Below, piece after piece: positions 13,470 through 20,948 of a stretch of 26,164 bases of DNA (the stretch's first letter is position 1; each line of letters starts with the position of its first letter). Under the pieces are notes generated by a model. That model searched no databases, was not told the DNA's origin, and worked only from the letters and a program-made list of their open reading frames with translations. The stretch comes from Candidatus Magasanikiibacteriota bacterium (lineage in GTDB: Bacteria; Patescibacteria; ABY1; Magasanikbacterales; 2-02-FULL-50-9b). The stretch lies in contig CAITMK010000010.1 of the NCBI GenBank assembly GCA_903893485.1, positions 1-26,164 on the forward strand, in the 5' to 3' direction. The translations under genes were made by a program, and so were the position numbers.

Positions 13470-15623
13470 TTACTGGGTAATATCAGCGCCGATGCGATAG
13501 TTTGTAAAATAAGCATCTGGCACATCATCTACTAACTTACTCCAATTTGCGCCATAATATTTAGTCGCTAAATCGCCGGTAGTGATCCAGCGAAGCGTTC
13601 CCCCCGGTGCTACTGCGTATACCTTTACATCGGTTGTGATTTTAACCAATCGAACACCTGGACGATATGTTACGTTTCCTCCAAGCGGAATCGATGCTAA
13701 GACTGCGTCGCTTAGAATTTTAACGGATGAAAAATCGGCATACCATGTTGCGTACGTTTTTGCATTAGGGAAAACATAGCGTTTTCCGTCAGCGCCACAA
13801 TAATAAACGGTTTTACTGCTTGCACGAATTAGGGAATCTGCTGTACACGCCGCTGCGCCTGTGGTGGCTGCAATTCCGTGATCTGATCCAATGCTAGGTG
13901 CTGCCGATTTGGCAGCGTCAGGGTCGTAATTTGGCCCCGTAGGTGATGATGGGGTTACTGTGGTAACGGGATTTTGATTGTCGGATGCGCCACCCACCGT
14001 AACTGTCAGACTTGCGCAATTATTTACATCGGTAGTTGAACAAATGGTGATAACTGAAGATCCGTTATAATTCCCGGCATTGACCACGAGCACATTGCCT
14101 GAACTATTTAGAGTCGCTGAAGCTACATTGGCATTACTTGTGCCAGTAATTGTTTTTGAACCGCCATTTCCGCCAGTTACCGTAATTAATACGCTACCAC
14201 CAGCGTTAAGATTTGGATTTGTTTGGCTAAAAGTTATTGGTGCTGATAACGAACCAACGGTTACGTACATATTTGCGCAAACCGAGCCGCTTGAGGCTGA
14301 GCAAACTGAGATGATTGTTGAGCCGGTATTTGCGCCATACAACGAAATAACGTTACTGCTACCAAGAATCATTGGTGTGACGGCCAGTGGATTTGAATTT
14401 GATGAAATGAGATATCCGGTGCCATTTCCGCCACTCACGGTTACATTTGTGGTATTACCCTGGCTAACGGTAACAACATTTTGACTAAATGTAATGGTAT
14501 TAACCGAGGCAGTATTTTGATTTAAGGTTAGTGAAACTGAAAGAGTACCGCAGGTTGCATTTACTGACGCTGAACACACCGTAATGGCGGTTGTACCGGC
14601 ATTACTGCCACCCGTAACACTAATTGTATTACCTGATGCGGTGGCAAGTGCGACGCCAGAATTTGAATTCGATGATACAAAATAATTAGAATCAGGACCA
14701 CCACTTACGTAAACCGATTGACTAAGCCCTGGAATTAAATTTAAATTATTTTGACTAAAGCTCAGCATTGATGATGTCGAACCAATGACGGTGACAATCA
14801 AACTCGCACAATTGCTGGAGTTTTCAACAGAGCAAACGGTAATTGTAGCGCTGCCTGATGCGGTATTGCCAAAAATTGATAGGATATTGCTTGTGCCTGA
14901 AACATTTGCTTGAACGGACGTGCTGTTGGAATTTGATTTTATGGTATATCCATTTACTGAGCCACCAAAAATTGAAACATTTTTGGTTGCAAGTGCATTA
15001 ATTGAAAAATTATTTTCGCTAAACGTAATTTGCGTTTGTCCGGTACCACCAATGGTCGCCACGATTGAGCCGCAGCCTAAATTTACACCACAGACCGTTA
15101 CGGTTCCGGTTCCATTTGCTAAACCCGTTACGGTAATCTGGCTACCATTAATTGCAGTTGCCACAACCGATGGTGCGCTGTTTGATGCTAAGACAAGTGC
15201 GCTTGATCCTGAAATTGCAGTATTTTGTCCGATGGCGAGTTGCACGTTTGTTTGTGAAAGCGTAAGTACGCTTGTGTAGTTTGGCCAAAGCGCGGTGGTG
15301 GATTGGGTGCCACCAATTGTAATATACACGGGTGATCCTTGTGGAATTCCGTAACCGCCACTACTTATGGTTGTTGAAAAATTACCATTTGTATCCGTGG
15401 TGCCAAATGAAATGGTGGTGAGATTTGAAGCGCCTTGCGCCAAAAATGAAAGCTGCACATTACTACTTGGCGTGCCCGTAATTTGTAAATGTACCGCATC
15501 CCCTGCTACGGCACTGAGTGTTAAAACACTTGGAACCGCTGCAAATGCATGCGGTGCGTTTAATAAAAAAGTCGACGTGACCACGAGAATCGATAGAATC
15601 TTTTTTGCAAATTTCATATTCAT
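13470..15623 (-). CDS. Secreted protein with five Ig-like repeats and a CPR-type C-terminal domain
   Basis: 717 aa; a second ATG two codons later (15617) is an equally possible start. Signal peptide ending in HAFA (residue 28). Residues 30-117 are a Thr/Ser-rich beta domain. Five tandem BIG2-like repeats of about 85 residues follow (118-545), each opening like ITFSQNN and closing with a TVCS...C...VTV strand. Each repeat holds exactly two cysteines, 6 or 8 residues apart. A Pro-rich linker (546-575) leads to a C-terminal module (595-717) with VYYCGADGKRYVFPN, PLGGNVTYRPG and GGTLRWIT, a module I associate with exported proteins of CPR bacteria. No membrane anchor is seen. Probably cell-surface, in binding or adhesion. 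It follows the ATPase gene by 9 nt and precedes the cyclophilin gene by 3 nt. Confidence 0.85.
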   Translation of the reverse strand: MNMKFAKKILSILVVTSTFLLNAPHAFAAVPSVLTLSAVAGDAVHLQITGTPSSNVQLSFLAQGASNLTTISFGTTDTNGNFSTTISSGGYGIPQGSPVYITIGGTQSTTALWPNYTSVLTLSQTNVQLAIGQNTAISGSSALVLASNSAPSVVATAINGSQITVTGLANGTGTVTVCGVNLGCGSIVATIGGTGQTQITFSENNFSINALATKNVSIFGGSVNGYTIKSNSNSTSVQANVSGTSNILSIFGNTASGSATITVCSVENSSNCASLIVTVIGSTSSMLSFSQNNLNLIPGLSQSVYVSGGPDSNYFVSSNSNSGVALATASGNTISVTGGSNAGTTAITVCSASVNATCGTLSVSLTLNQNTASVNTITFSQNVVTVSQGNTTNVTVSGGNGTGYLISSNSNPLAVTPMILGSSNVISLYGANTGSTIISVCSASSGSVCANMYVTVGSLSAPITFSQTNPNLNAGGSVLITVTGGNGGSKTITGTSNANVASATLNSSGNVLVVNAGNYNGSSVITICSTTDVNNCASLTVTVGGASDNQNPVTTVTPSSPTGPNYDPDAAKSAAPSIGSDHGIAATTGAAACTADSLIRASSKTVYYCGADGKRYVFPNAKTYATWYADFSSVKILSDAVLASIPLGGNVTYRPGVRLVKITTDVKVYAVAPGGTLRWITTGDLATKYYGANWSKLVDDVPDAYFTNYRIGADITQ
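13989..15272 (-). repeat. Five tandem Ig-like (BIG2-type) coding repeats
   Basis: Residues 118-545 of the surface protein: units at about 118-194, 198-281, 286-369, 376-457 and 462-545. Cysteine pairs: 178/184, 264/272, 350/358, 441/449, 528/536. The units are similar in protein but clearly diverged in DNA, so the array is old. Confidence 0.85.
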
Positions 15624-15632
15624 ATAGTGTTA

Positions 15633-17996
15633 TTACGATTGTATTGGGTTATTTGGTGCGCTTGCGGGAATGAAAAAGTCTTTCATAAGCAAATACTGCG
15701 CAAAACAGAATACCAGTATGACCGCGCCAATCTCTGCGGCCGTTGTTGCGGAAAGTAATACATGTGAAATATTAAAGAACGTGCTAAGAAATGGAATTCG
15801 GTACAATGCATAGAGTAAAATAATTTCTGCAATTGCGCAAATATAAAACTGATATTTTTTAACTGCCGCGCCTGCTTCGTGGTACACCTGCGGTGCGCAC
15901 ACAAAGTAGGTAAACCCAAGGGCAATGAATGCGATAAGTACTGGCATATTCGAATGTGCGGTGCGCATTGACTCCGGTGTGAGTAAAAAAACGATTGCAA
16001 TACCGAGCGCTTGAATAACTGCTGATGCGGCCGCAAATGGCAAAACACGTTTTAAGAACGATTGATCGCTGGCTGGCTGCGCTTTTTCAGTTGGGAAAAT
16101 TGTCCAATAAGAAATTAATAGACCGGGCAATCCAATCGCACCGTAGTTGATTACGGTAACATTGAACGGAGTTAACGGATAACTATAGCCAAATGCACTT
16201 ACGACCACAAAAAATAAAAATGCAAGCATTGTTTGGTTAAAGAACATACTCGCAAAAATTTCGATGTTGTGAATAATACTATCGGCAAGTGCAACACCGC
16301 CCGGCATTGCCGAGAAGCTATTATTGGTTAATACCACCGCCGCTAATTCACGTGTCGCTGGTGCGCCGTCAAACATGGCGATACCAAGATCGGCTTTTTT
16401 AATCGCCAACGCATCATTTGCACCATCACCCACCATGGCAGTGAAACCATCTACTTTAAAGGCTTCGACAATTTTTTCTTTTTGCTCTGGGACAATACGT
16501 GCAAAAACCGTGTACTTTTTTACGTTCTCGACATAATCTGCCGCGTCCCATGATTCAATTTCCTTTCCCGTGATTATGGCATCCGGATTATTAATTCCTG
16601 CGGCTCGCACCACCGCGTGTGCGGTTTCAGGACTATCACCGGTAATAATATGAATGCGCACGCCGCGCAATTGGAAAAAATTAATCGTATCTTGGATACC
16701 CTCGCGCAAATTATTGTGAAACACAAAAACCGCAACCACAGATAGTGGGACGCCTGATAATTTTTGCGGTAGTGCCGCACCTAAGGTTTGTACAATGCAA
16801 AGCATGTGTTTTCCTTCGGCAGCGTGCTGCGTAACTAAATTTTTTAACCATTCTTTTTCAGTTTCGCTTGAAATCTGTGGCATGAAAATATCTGACGAAC
16901 CTGCCAAGACCACCGATTCTTTGGGAACACTGGACACGTGTACGGCGCCATAGCCACGCCACGGAGAAAATGGCAGTATGTCACCGTAGTTTCCTTGATG
17001 CTCTTCGCCCAAAAAATCTTTGATGGCAGAAATTATTTGTGAGCTATCTTGCGATCCTTGTGCATAGGCCGCGGCTAACTGCCCGGCTTCTTCTTTCGAA
17101 ATCCCTGGCGCCACCACAATTGACTCAACGGACAAAGTGTTTTGTGTAAGTGTTCCCGTTTTATCCATGCACAAATTTTTGATGCGCCCTAATTTTTCCG
17201 TAGCATTAACCTCTTGTAGTAATACATGTTTTTTAAATAAATTTGCGGCACCGTAGGCAAAAAATAAAGTCACCGCAAAAACCAATCCTTGTGGAATGAT
17301 AATGCTTGCGAGCGTACCAATGTTTAACACCACATCTACGATTGGTTGGCCAACAATTGCGCTACGAATGATCACGAAGGCGATAATTGCCACGAGCGAA
17401 TATCCAGTGTATTTAATCACCGTGTTAACAGATCCTTGAATTGAGCTGACATTAACCGTGTACTTGCGAATACCCTCGGTCATTTGTGCAATGCGGCTTT
17501 CTTTAAAAATGCGGACAACTTCAATAATTCCAGAACCAGAGGTAACGATACTGCCGGCCAGTAAATGATCATTATTTTTTTGTGGAATTGAATTCGATTC
17601 ACCGGTAATGAGCCCTTCGTTAATTTCTAAGCCAATTGATTCGAGCAAAATACTATCACAAGGAATTTGATCGCCGATTTTCAATTTAATGTGATCGCCC
17701 TTTTTAATTTCTTCAGTTAGAACAATTTCTTCAGTGCCATCAGTGCTCAATCGTATCACGCGTGGCGCTGTTAACAGTTGTAGTTTAGCAAGCGCAATCC
17801 ATGCACGAATATCTTGAAATAAACCCGCGGCAATATTTACCACCGAAATGATTCCCAAAAATAAACCGGCCTGATGATTGCCAAAAACAAAAAGCAAAAT
17901 CACCACCGTAAAAATGACGCCGTTTGAAAATGAAAAAAGATTACGGAATACAATGTATCGGAGATCCTGAAAATTGATATTTGAAGGTGCAATCAT
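15633..17996 (-). CDS. P-type cation ATPase, CtpE/Exp7-like
   Basis: 787 aa from the ATG at 17996; an in-frame extension to 18125 would run through the divergent promoter and into the GreA-like gene. Actuator motif TGES at 131-134; IPQGLVF in the ion-path helix at 234; phosphorylation site DKTGT at 278-282; hinge ITGD at 451; GDGAND at 523-528. About eight to ten membrane helices: two before the actuator, two around 200-245 and the rest after 600. There is no N-terminal heavy-metal domain. The layout resembles the CtpE/Exp7 group, linked to calcium or other cation uptake; the ion is not decidable here. The gene shares a compact palindromic promoter region with the GreA-like gene. Confidence 0.9.
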   Translation of the reverse strand: MIAPSNINFQDLRYIVFRNLFSFSNGVIFTVVILLFVFGNHQAGLFLGIISVVNIAAGLFQDIRAWIALAKLQLLTAPRVIRLSTDGTEEIVLTEEIKKGDHIKLKIGDQIPCDSILLESIGLEINEGLITGESNSIPQKNNDHLLAGSIVTSGSGIIEVVRIFKESRIAQMTEGIRKYTVNVSSIQGSVNTVIKYTGYSLVAIIAFVIIRSAIVGQPIVDVVLNIGTLASIIIPQGLVFAVTLFFAYGAANLFKKHVLLQEVNATEKLGRIKNLCMDKTGTLTQNTLSVESIVVAPGISKEEAGQLAAAYAQGSQDSSQIISAIKDFLGEEHQGNYGDILPFSPWRGYGAVHVSSVPKESVVLAGSSDIFMPQISSETEKEWLKNLVTQHAAEGKHMLCIVQTLGAALPQKLSGVPLSVVAVFVFHNNLREGIQDTINFFQLRGVRIHIITGDSPETAHAVVRAAGINNPDAIITGKEIESWDAADYVENVKKYTVFARIVPEQKEKIVEAFKVDGFTAMVGDGANDALAIKKADLGIAMFDGAPATRELAAVVLTNNSFSAMPGGVALADSIIHNIEIFASMFFNQTMLAFLFFVVVSAFGYSYPLTPFNVTVINYGAIGLPGLLISYWTIFPTEKAQPASDQSFLKRVLPFAAASAVIQALGIAIVFLLTPESMRTAHSNMPVLIAFIALGFTYFVCAPQVYHEAGAAVKKYQFYICAIAEIILLYALYRIPFLSTFFNISHVLLSATTAAEIGAVILVFCFAQYLLMKDFFIPASAPNNPIQS

Positions 17997-18006
17997 AGAT
18001 GTTACA

Positions 18007-18015
18007 AGTTTAGCA
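18007..18015 (-). promoter_or_regulatory. Extended -10 of P-type ATPase gene
   Basis: Minus strand TGC-TAAACT, 10 nt before the ATG at 17996. It uses the other arm of the same palindrome. No clear -35. Confidence 0.45.
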
Positions 18016-18026
18016 CATTGTGCTAA
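18010..18026. promoter_or_regulatory. Perfect 17-bp palindrome in divergent promoter (candidate operator)
   Basis: TTAGCACA-T-TGTGCTAA, two perfect 8-nt arms around one base, placed between two divergent starts 41 nt apart. Each arm contributes to the -10 of one gene, so one dimeric regulator bound here would block both. Confidence 0.5.
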
Positions 18027-18036
18027 GATATGCAGC

Positions 18037-18534
18037 ATGCAACTTCCCCACCGCAAACCGCCACAATTTAGCGAAGTCGAAACAGATCCGCTGATGACGC
18101 AGGATAAATTTGATTCGCTTACCAAAAAGTTGGCTGGCCTTTATGCCGGCCGCCCTGCGGTTGCCAACGAGGTTCATCGTTTGGCACAAAATGGTGATTT
18201 CTCTGAAAACGCCGAATATCAGGCTGCCAAGGGCAAGCTTCGCGGCATTAATTTTAATATTGAAAAGCTAGAATATCAGTTGTCACATGCTCAAATAATT
18301 AAAAATGGAAATATTAGTGATGTTTCCATCGGGCATACCGTGACTGTTTTGGTCGGTGGACTTGCTGAGCGCACCTACACCATTTTAGGTTCTGCCGAAA
18401 CTAATCCAACCGCAGGCATTATATCGCACACATCACCTATTGGCGCGGCGCTTTTGGGCGCGCGCGTTGGCGATGAGGTAAAAATCAATTTACCGGACCG
18501 CGTTTTGGAAATGAAAATTTTAGAAATTAAATAG
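18037..18534 (+). CDS. Second GreA/GreB-family elongation factor
   Basis: 165 aa from the ATG at 18037. This start keeps the segment RKPPQFSEVETDP before the coiled coil, which I associate with a GreB-like branch of the family, and fits the promoter. An in-frame ATG at 18094 is the alternative. The coiled-coil tip is GDFSENAEYQAAKGKLRGIN (53-72), with acidic D54 and E57 as in active Gre factors. The C-terminal FKBP-like domain ends with SPIGAALLGARVGDEVKI. It should bind the RNA polymerase secondary channel. Being divergent from a cation ATPase and separate from greA at 4323-4787, it may act on a subset of conditions; that is inference. Confidence 0.85.
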   Translation: MQLPHRKPPQFSEVETDPLMTQDKFDSLTKKLAGLYAGRPAVANEVHRLAQNGDFSENAEYQAAKGKLRGINFNIEKLEYQLSHAQIIKNGNISDVSIGHTVTVLVGGLAERTYTILGSAETNPTAGIISHTSPIGAALLGARVGDEVKINLPDRVLEMKILEIK

Positions 18535-18535
18535 A

Positions 18536-18564
18536 TTGACACGCGACGCGTATTTTGATACGAT
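18536..18564 (+). promoter_or_regulatory. Promoter of zinc-ribbon Nudix gene
   Basis: Perfect TTGACA (18536-18541), 17-nt spacer, TACGAT (18559-18564). It begins 2 nt after the GreA-like stop. A GGAGGG ribosome site follows at 18579-18584, 4 nt before the ATG. Confidence 0.7.
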
Positions 18565-18588
18565 TTCAGCTCACTTTTGGAGGGTGCA

Positions 18589-19158
18589 ATGAGCGAAGCA
18601 CAAGAAATTCTGTGCAAGTTTTGTGGCGTGAAGTTGATTTATGACAAGCTGATTGACCGTCTGCGCTGTGCGCGAGCACCGCACTGCAAACACATCGAGT
18701 GGGATGGGCCATGGGCAAGTGCCGCAACGCTTATTCCGTTTCCCAAGAACCGCGTGGTTGCGATTCGGCGTGAACTGAAGGCGGATGATCCGTTCGGCGG
18801 ACTGTGGTGCTTGCCAGTCGGCTGGGTCAATCGCAAGGAATCGCCTCGACTTGCGGCGATTCGTGAGACTGAAGAAGAATCGAATTTGCGAGTTTGCCTC
18901 ATGCGACTGTTGTATGAAGGTGTGCCAAATCCCGACTATAATCGATTCACGATGATCTATTTGGCTCGCGCGCTGAATCCCGAAGAACTTCGGGCCGGCG
19001 ACGACGCGATCGAGGTGGGCGTCTTTGACCGTAAAACTATGCCCCCACTCTGCTTCAACTCTCACGCGCAAACATTGGATTTGTGGTGGAGCGGAAAACT
19101 TGGCCGCATGCCTGCGCAGCCTGATCATTTTTTGCGCGAACTCAAACTCGCCGCATAG
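18589..19158 (+). CDS. Nudix hydrolase with N-terminal zinc ribbon
   Basis: 189 aa. The GGAGGG site 4 nt upstream fixes the ATG at 18589 over one at 18577. A zinc ribbon comes first (C9, C12, C27, C33), then a Nudix domain whose box at 78-100 has G78, E84, R92-E93 and E96-E97 but Asn (N99) in place of the final Gly. The ribbon-plus-Nudix order recalls NudC-type NADH pyrophosphatases and ADP-ribose/NMN-linked Nudix proteins, but the NudC SQPWPFPxS motif is missing, so the substrate is open. DNA is visibly more GC-rich than the flanks and has its own promoter and terminator, as if acquired as a unit. Confidence 0.85.
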   Translation: MSEAQEILCKFCGVKLIYDKLIDRLRCARAPHCKHIEWDGPWASAATLIPFPKNRVVAIRRELKADDPFGGLWCLPVGWVNRKESPRLAAIRETEEESNLRVCLMRLLYEGVPNPDYNRFTMIYLARALNPEELRAGDDAIEVGVFDRKTMPPLCFNSHAQTLDLWWSGKLGRMPAQPDHFLRELKLAA

Positions 19159-19172
19159 GAGGCAACAAAAAA

Positions 19173-19201
19173 ACCGCACGAGCAGAACTTGCTCGTGCGG
19201 T
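19173..19201. terminator. Bidirectional intrinsic terminator
   Basis: Perfect 12-bp stem ACCGCACGAGCA (19173-19184) / TGCTCGTGCGGT (19190-19201), 5-nt loop, A-run on the left and seven T from 19205. It separates the convergent Nudix and CxxC-protein genes. Confidence 0.9.
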
Positions 19202-19217
19202 CAATTTTTTTGTGCAA

Positions 19218-19742
19218 TTATTTTTTTGCAACTTTAGCCTTTTTTGCTTTTGGCTTTTCTTCCTCTTCTACAACTGGTTCAACGGTAACAACTGGTGAAA
19301 CCAATTTTACGATGTATTCCAATTTTGAGTAGATCACGTCGAGCTGCTTTTTGAGCGCTTCTACGCTTTCTTTTGTTGCTACATTGCTTGGCATGCTAGC
19401 TGGTGCTGCTGCTGGAGCAAATGAGCGTGCTGGAGCGTAGTCTGAACCGCCGCGGTCATTACCACGGTCGCCAAAACTGCGACGTTCTGGAGCACGATCG
19501 CCAAAGCGTGGAGCCTTGTCTTCGCGTTCAAAACAGTTGCTGCAGAATACTGGCTTTGTGCCGTTTGGACGAAACGGAAGTGAGCATTCGCTCTTACATT
19601 TGCTACAAGTTGCCTTGTGCATTGGACGGTCTGAGCCGCCGTTGCCGCCGCCATTACGTGCGCCCGCGCCGCCGCCGAAGCCAAAAGGCTTACGGTATGG
19701 CTTTGAGCCAAAGTCGCCGCGTGGTTTACCAAAATTTCCCAT
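19218..19742 (-). CDS. CxxC-x17-CxxC zinc-ribbon protein with Gly/Arg-rich arms
   Basis: 174 aa from the ATG at 19742; a longer reading from 19859 passes through the promoter and a terminator. The N-terminus is Gly/Arg/Phe-rich (GNFGKPRGDFGSKPYRKPFG). Then comes a zinc ribbon, CSKCKSECSLPFRPNGTKPV followed by FCSNCF, of the CxxC-x17-CxxC type common in CPR genomes. A second Arg/Gly/Asp-rich stretch (FGDRAPERRSFGDRGNDRGG) follows, then a helix (ESVEALKKQLDVIYSKLEYI) and a Glu-then-Lys-rich tail. RGG-like arms beside a ribbon suggest nucleic-acid, probably RNA, binding. Own extended -10 promoter with a leader of about 20 nt and no Shine-Dalgarno. Confidence 0.85.
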   Translation of the reverse strand: MGNFGKPRGDFGSKPYRKPFGFGGGAGARNGGGNGGSDRPMHKATCSKCKSECSLPFRPNGTKPVFCSNCFEREDKAPRFGDRAPERRSFGDRGNDRGGSDYAPARSFAPAAAPASMPSNVATKESVEALKKQLDVIYSKLEYIVKLVSPVVTVEPVVEEEEKPKAKKAKVAKK

Positions 19743-19769
19743 AGGTGAGTTTAAGTGATCAAGAGGACC

Positions 19770-19798
19770 ACCATACCACGAAACTCCTAAAATTGCAA
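19770..19798 (-). promoter_or_regulatory. Promoter of CxxC protein gene
   Basis: Minus strand TTGCAA (19798-19793), 17-nt spacer ending in TGG, TATGGT (19775-19770). Start expected near 19763. Confidence 0.65.
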
Positions 19799-19809
19799 CC
19801 CCCTGATAT

Positions 19810-19845
19810 AAAAAATCCCCCAAACCCGGCGAAACGCGTCCGGGG
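19810..19845 (-). terminator. Probable terminator of duplicated-domain gene
   Basis: In the minus-strand RNA, CCCGG-A-CG pairs with CG-CCGGG around a 5-nt loop (19825-19844), or CCCC with GGGG further out, and six U follow (19815-19810). The stem lies just after the TAA at 19849-19851. The 9-nt gap between the inner stem and the U-run makes it less ideal than the others here. Confidence 0.55.
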
Positions 19846-19848
19846 AGC

Positions 19849-20901
19849 TTACAGCTCAAGGGGGAAATTGACGAAATCTGCTAGGTACTGGTCGGGCTGG
19901 ACGCCAGAGTCGGGCGACAAGCCTATCCAAAACTCTCGCAATCGCGGATGATTTCGCAGAAACAGGTACTCATAGCGCGTCACGAGTTGCGGTGTGCGAA
20001 CGCCTACCGACACTCGTGTGCCGTCTGTAAGCCTCATGCACATGAGGTCGCCACCGAACGCCTCTGCCTTTGCCCACATGAACGGCGCTGAAAGTCCAAG
20101 CTCCGAGTAATTGGGCAGATACAGTGCGTAGGTCACCAACTCGTTGAAATACTTTGCCCCGCTGCGTAGCTGTGGGACGTCTGGTCGATAGTCCCACCGT
20201 GGGGCATTGCGCCAGAGCATGTCCACGGTATCCCAAATCTTGCGGCCTGGGCGCCGGTCGTGCCAATACCAATGCAACGATTGAATGAAGCGTTCCCCGC
20301 AGCGGCGAATTTCGCGCTCGGAAAGTTGTCGCAAACCCCACTCAGGTGGAATCAAGTCGACATCGGCGGGAATGCTGCGCAGATCGCGCAGGAATTGCTT
20401 TGGATCAATACCTTCGTACGGTCGCAAGTTAATCCAGAACGAATGAAACCGTCGGTTTTCGCGTAGAAATTTGAACTCCCACGCGTTACCAACGATCACC
20501 GGAGAATTCGCATCGAGCCACAGATCATGAAACGGATTGTGGGTGTGATCCGTCGCCGGCTTTACCTGAACCAGTGAGCCCGCAATTTCTGTAACCAGAA
20601 CCTTAGTGAAAGGTTCCGCAATCCCGTACGCCAAGTGATCAGCCAGGTAGCAGATCAGCTCACGGTTTGCCTGGACGTACAAATTGTCACGCGTAATTGG
20701 AATTGTGGTTTTACCCTGGGCCAAGGTTGATCGGTGGTACGCGCGATATGCACGTGACCAGTTCAAGCTTCGTGGTGCAACGCGATTCCAGTATTCGGAC
20801 ACATGGAACATGAAGTCCGATCCACAGTACACGTATTCCCGGTCGCTCAGCTTTCTAATCCCCCACTGCGGAGGGACCAAATCGAACAAATTGTCACTCA
20901 T
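19849..20901 (-). CDS. Unrecognised protein built from two copies of one domain
   Basis: 350 aa; I do not recognise the family. The two halves are plainly homologous. Residues 5-56 (LVPPQWGIRKLSDREYVYCG) align with 181-234 (LIPPEWGLRQLSEREIRRCG), and 145-178 (FLRENRRFHSFWINL then GIDPKQFLRDL) align with 314-343 (FLRNHPRLREFWIGL then GVQPDQYLADF). Each half is about 172 aa, rich in Trp, Tyr, Arg and Pro, with one Cys in a shared CG pair. No signal peptide or membrane segment, so likely cytoplasmic. An AGGAGGTG ribosome site at 20906-20913 fixes the start. GC-rich against its neighbours, with its own promoter in the end of the M29 gene and a terminator. Confidence 0.8.
   Translation of the reverse strand: MSDNLFDLVPPQWGIRKLSDREYVYCGSDFMFHVSEYWNRVAPRSLNWSRAYRAYHRSTLAQGKTTIPITRDNLYVQANRELICYLADHLAYGIAEPFTKVLVTEIAGSLVQVKPATDHTHNPFHDLWLDANSPVIVGNAWEFKFLRENRRFHSFWINLRPYEGIDPKQFLRDLRSIPADVDLIPPEWGLRQLSEREIRRCGERFIQSLHWYWHDRRPGRKIWDTVDMLWRNAPRWDYRPDVPQLRSGAKYFNELVTYALYLPNYSELGLSAPFMWAKAEAFGGDLMCMRLTDGTRVSVGVRTPQLVTRYEYLFLRNHPRLREFWIGLSPDSGVQPDQYLADFVNFPLEL
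19852..20889 (-). repeat. Internal duplication within the unrecognised protein
   Basis: Unit A is residues 5-178 (20889-20368), unit B is residues 179-350 (20367-19852). Similarity is strongest at both ends of each unit and weak in the middle; the DNA of the units is diverged. Confidence 0.8.
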
Positions 20902-20919
20902 GAGGCACCTCCTGCCCGA

Positions 20920-20948
20920 ATCGCAATTGTTTTAGGCGTTTTTGTCAA
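20920..20948 (-). promoter_or_regulatory. Promoter of duplicated-domain gene
   Basis: Minus strand TTGACA (20948-20943), 17-nt spacer, TGCGAT (20925-20920). The -35 is made of codons for Ile-Asp-Lys at the end of the M29 gene. Spacing and boxes are nearly those of the zinc-ribbon Nudix gene (TTGACA-17-TACGAT). Confidence 0.5.

Larger units (their letters stand above)
18001..18029 (+). promoter_or_regulatory. Promoter of GreA-like gene
   Basis: GTTACA (18001-18006), 17-nt spacer, extended -10 TGC-TAAGAT (18024-18029), then 7 nt to the ATG at 18037: predicted leaderless. The -10 overlaps the right arm of the palindrome at 18010-18026. Confidence 0.55.

Noticed and set aside
14080..14484. 134-aa plus-strand ORF opposite the surface repeat protein
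   Set aside because: Arises from the low-complexity Thr/Ser/Val coding of the repeats read backwards; hydrophobic, no start signal, no family resemblance.
17997..18125. 43-residue N-terminal extension of the P-type ATPase
   Set aside because: Runs through the divergent promoter and into the GreA-like gene; the ATG at 17996 fits both promoter and family start.
18571..19179. 202-aa minus-strand ORF opposite the zinc-ribbon Nudix gene
   Set aside because: GC-rich DNA leaves long antisense frames open; the plus strand has the promoter, ribosome site and Nudix box.
19379..19744. Alternative ORFs on both strands across the CxxC protein gene
   Set aside because: Shadows of Gly/Arg/Ala-rich coding; only the 19218-19742 frame has zinc-ribbon cysteines and a promoter.
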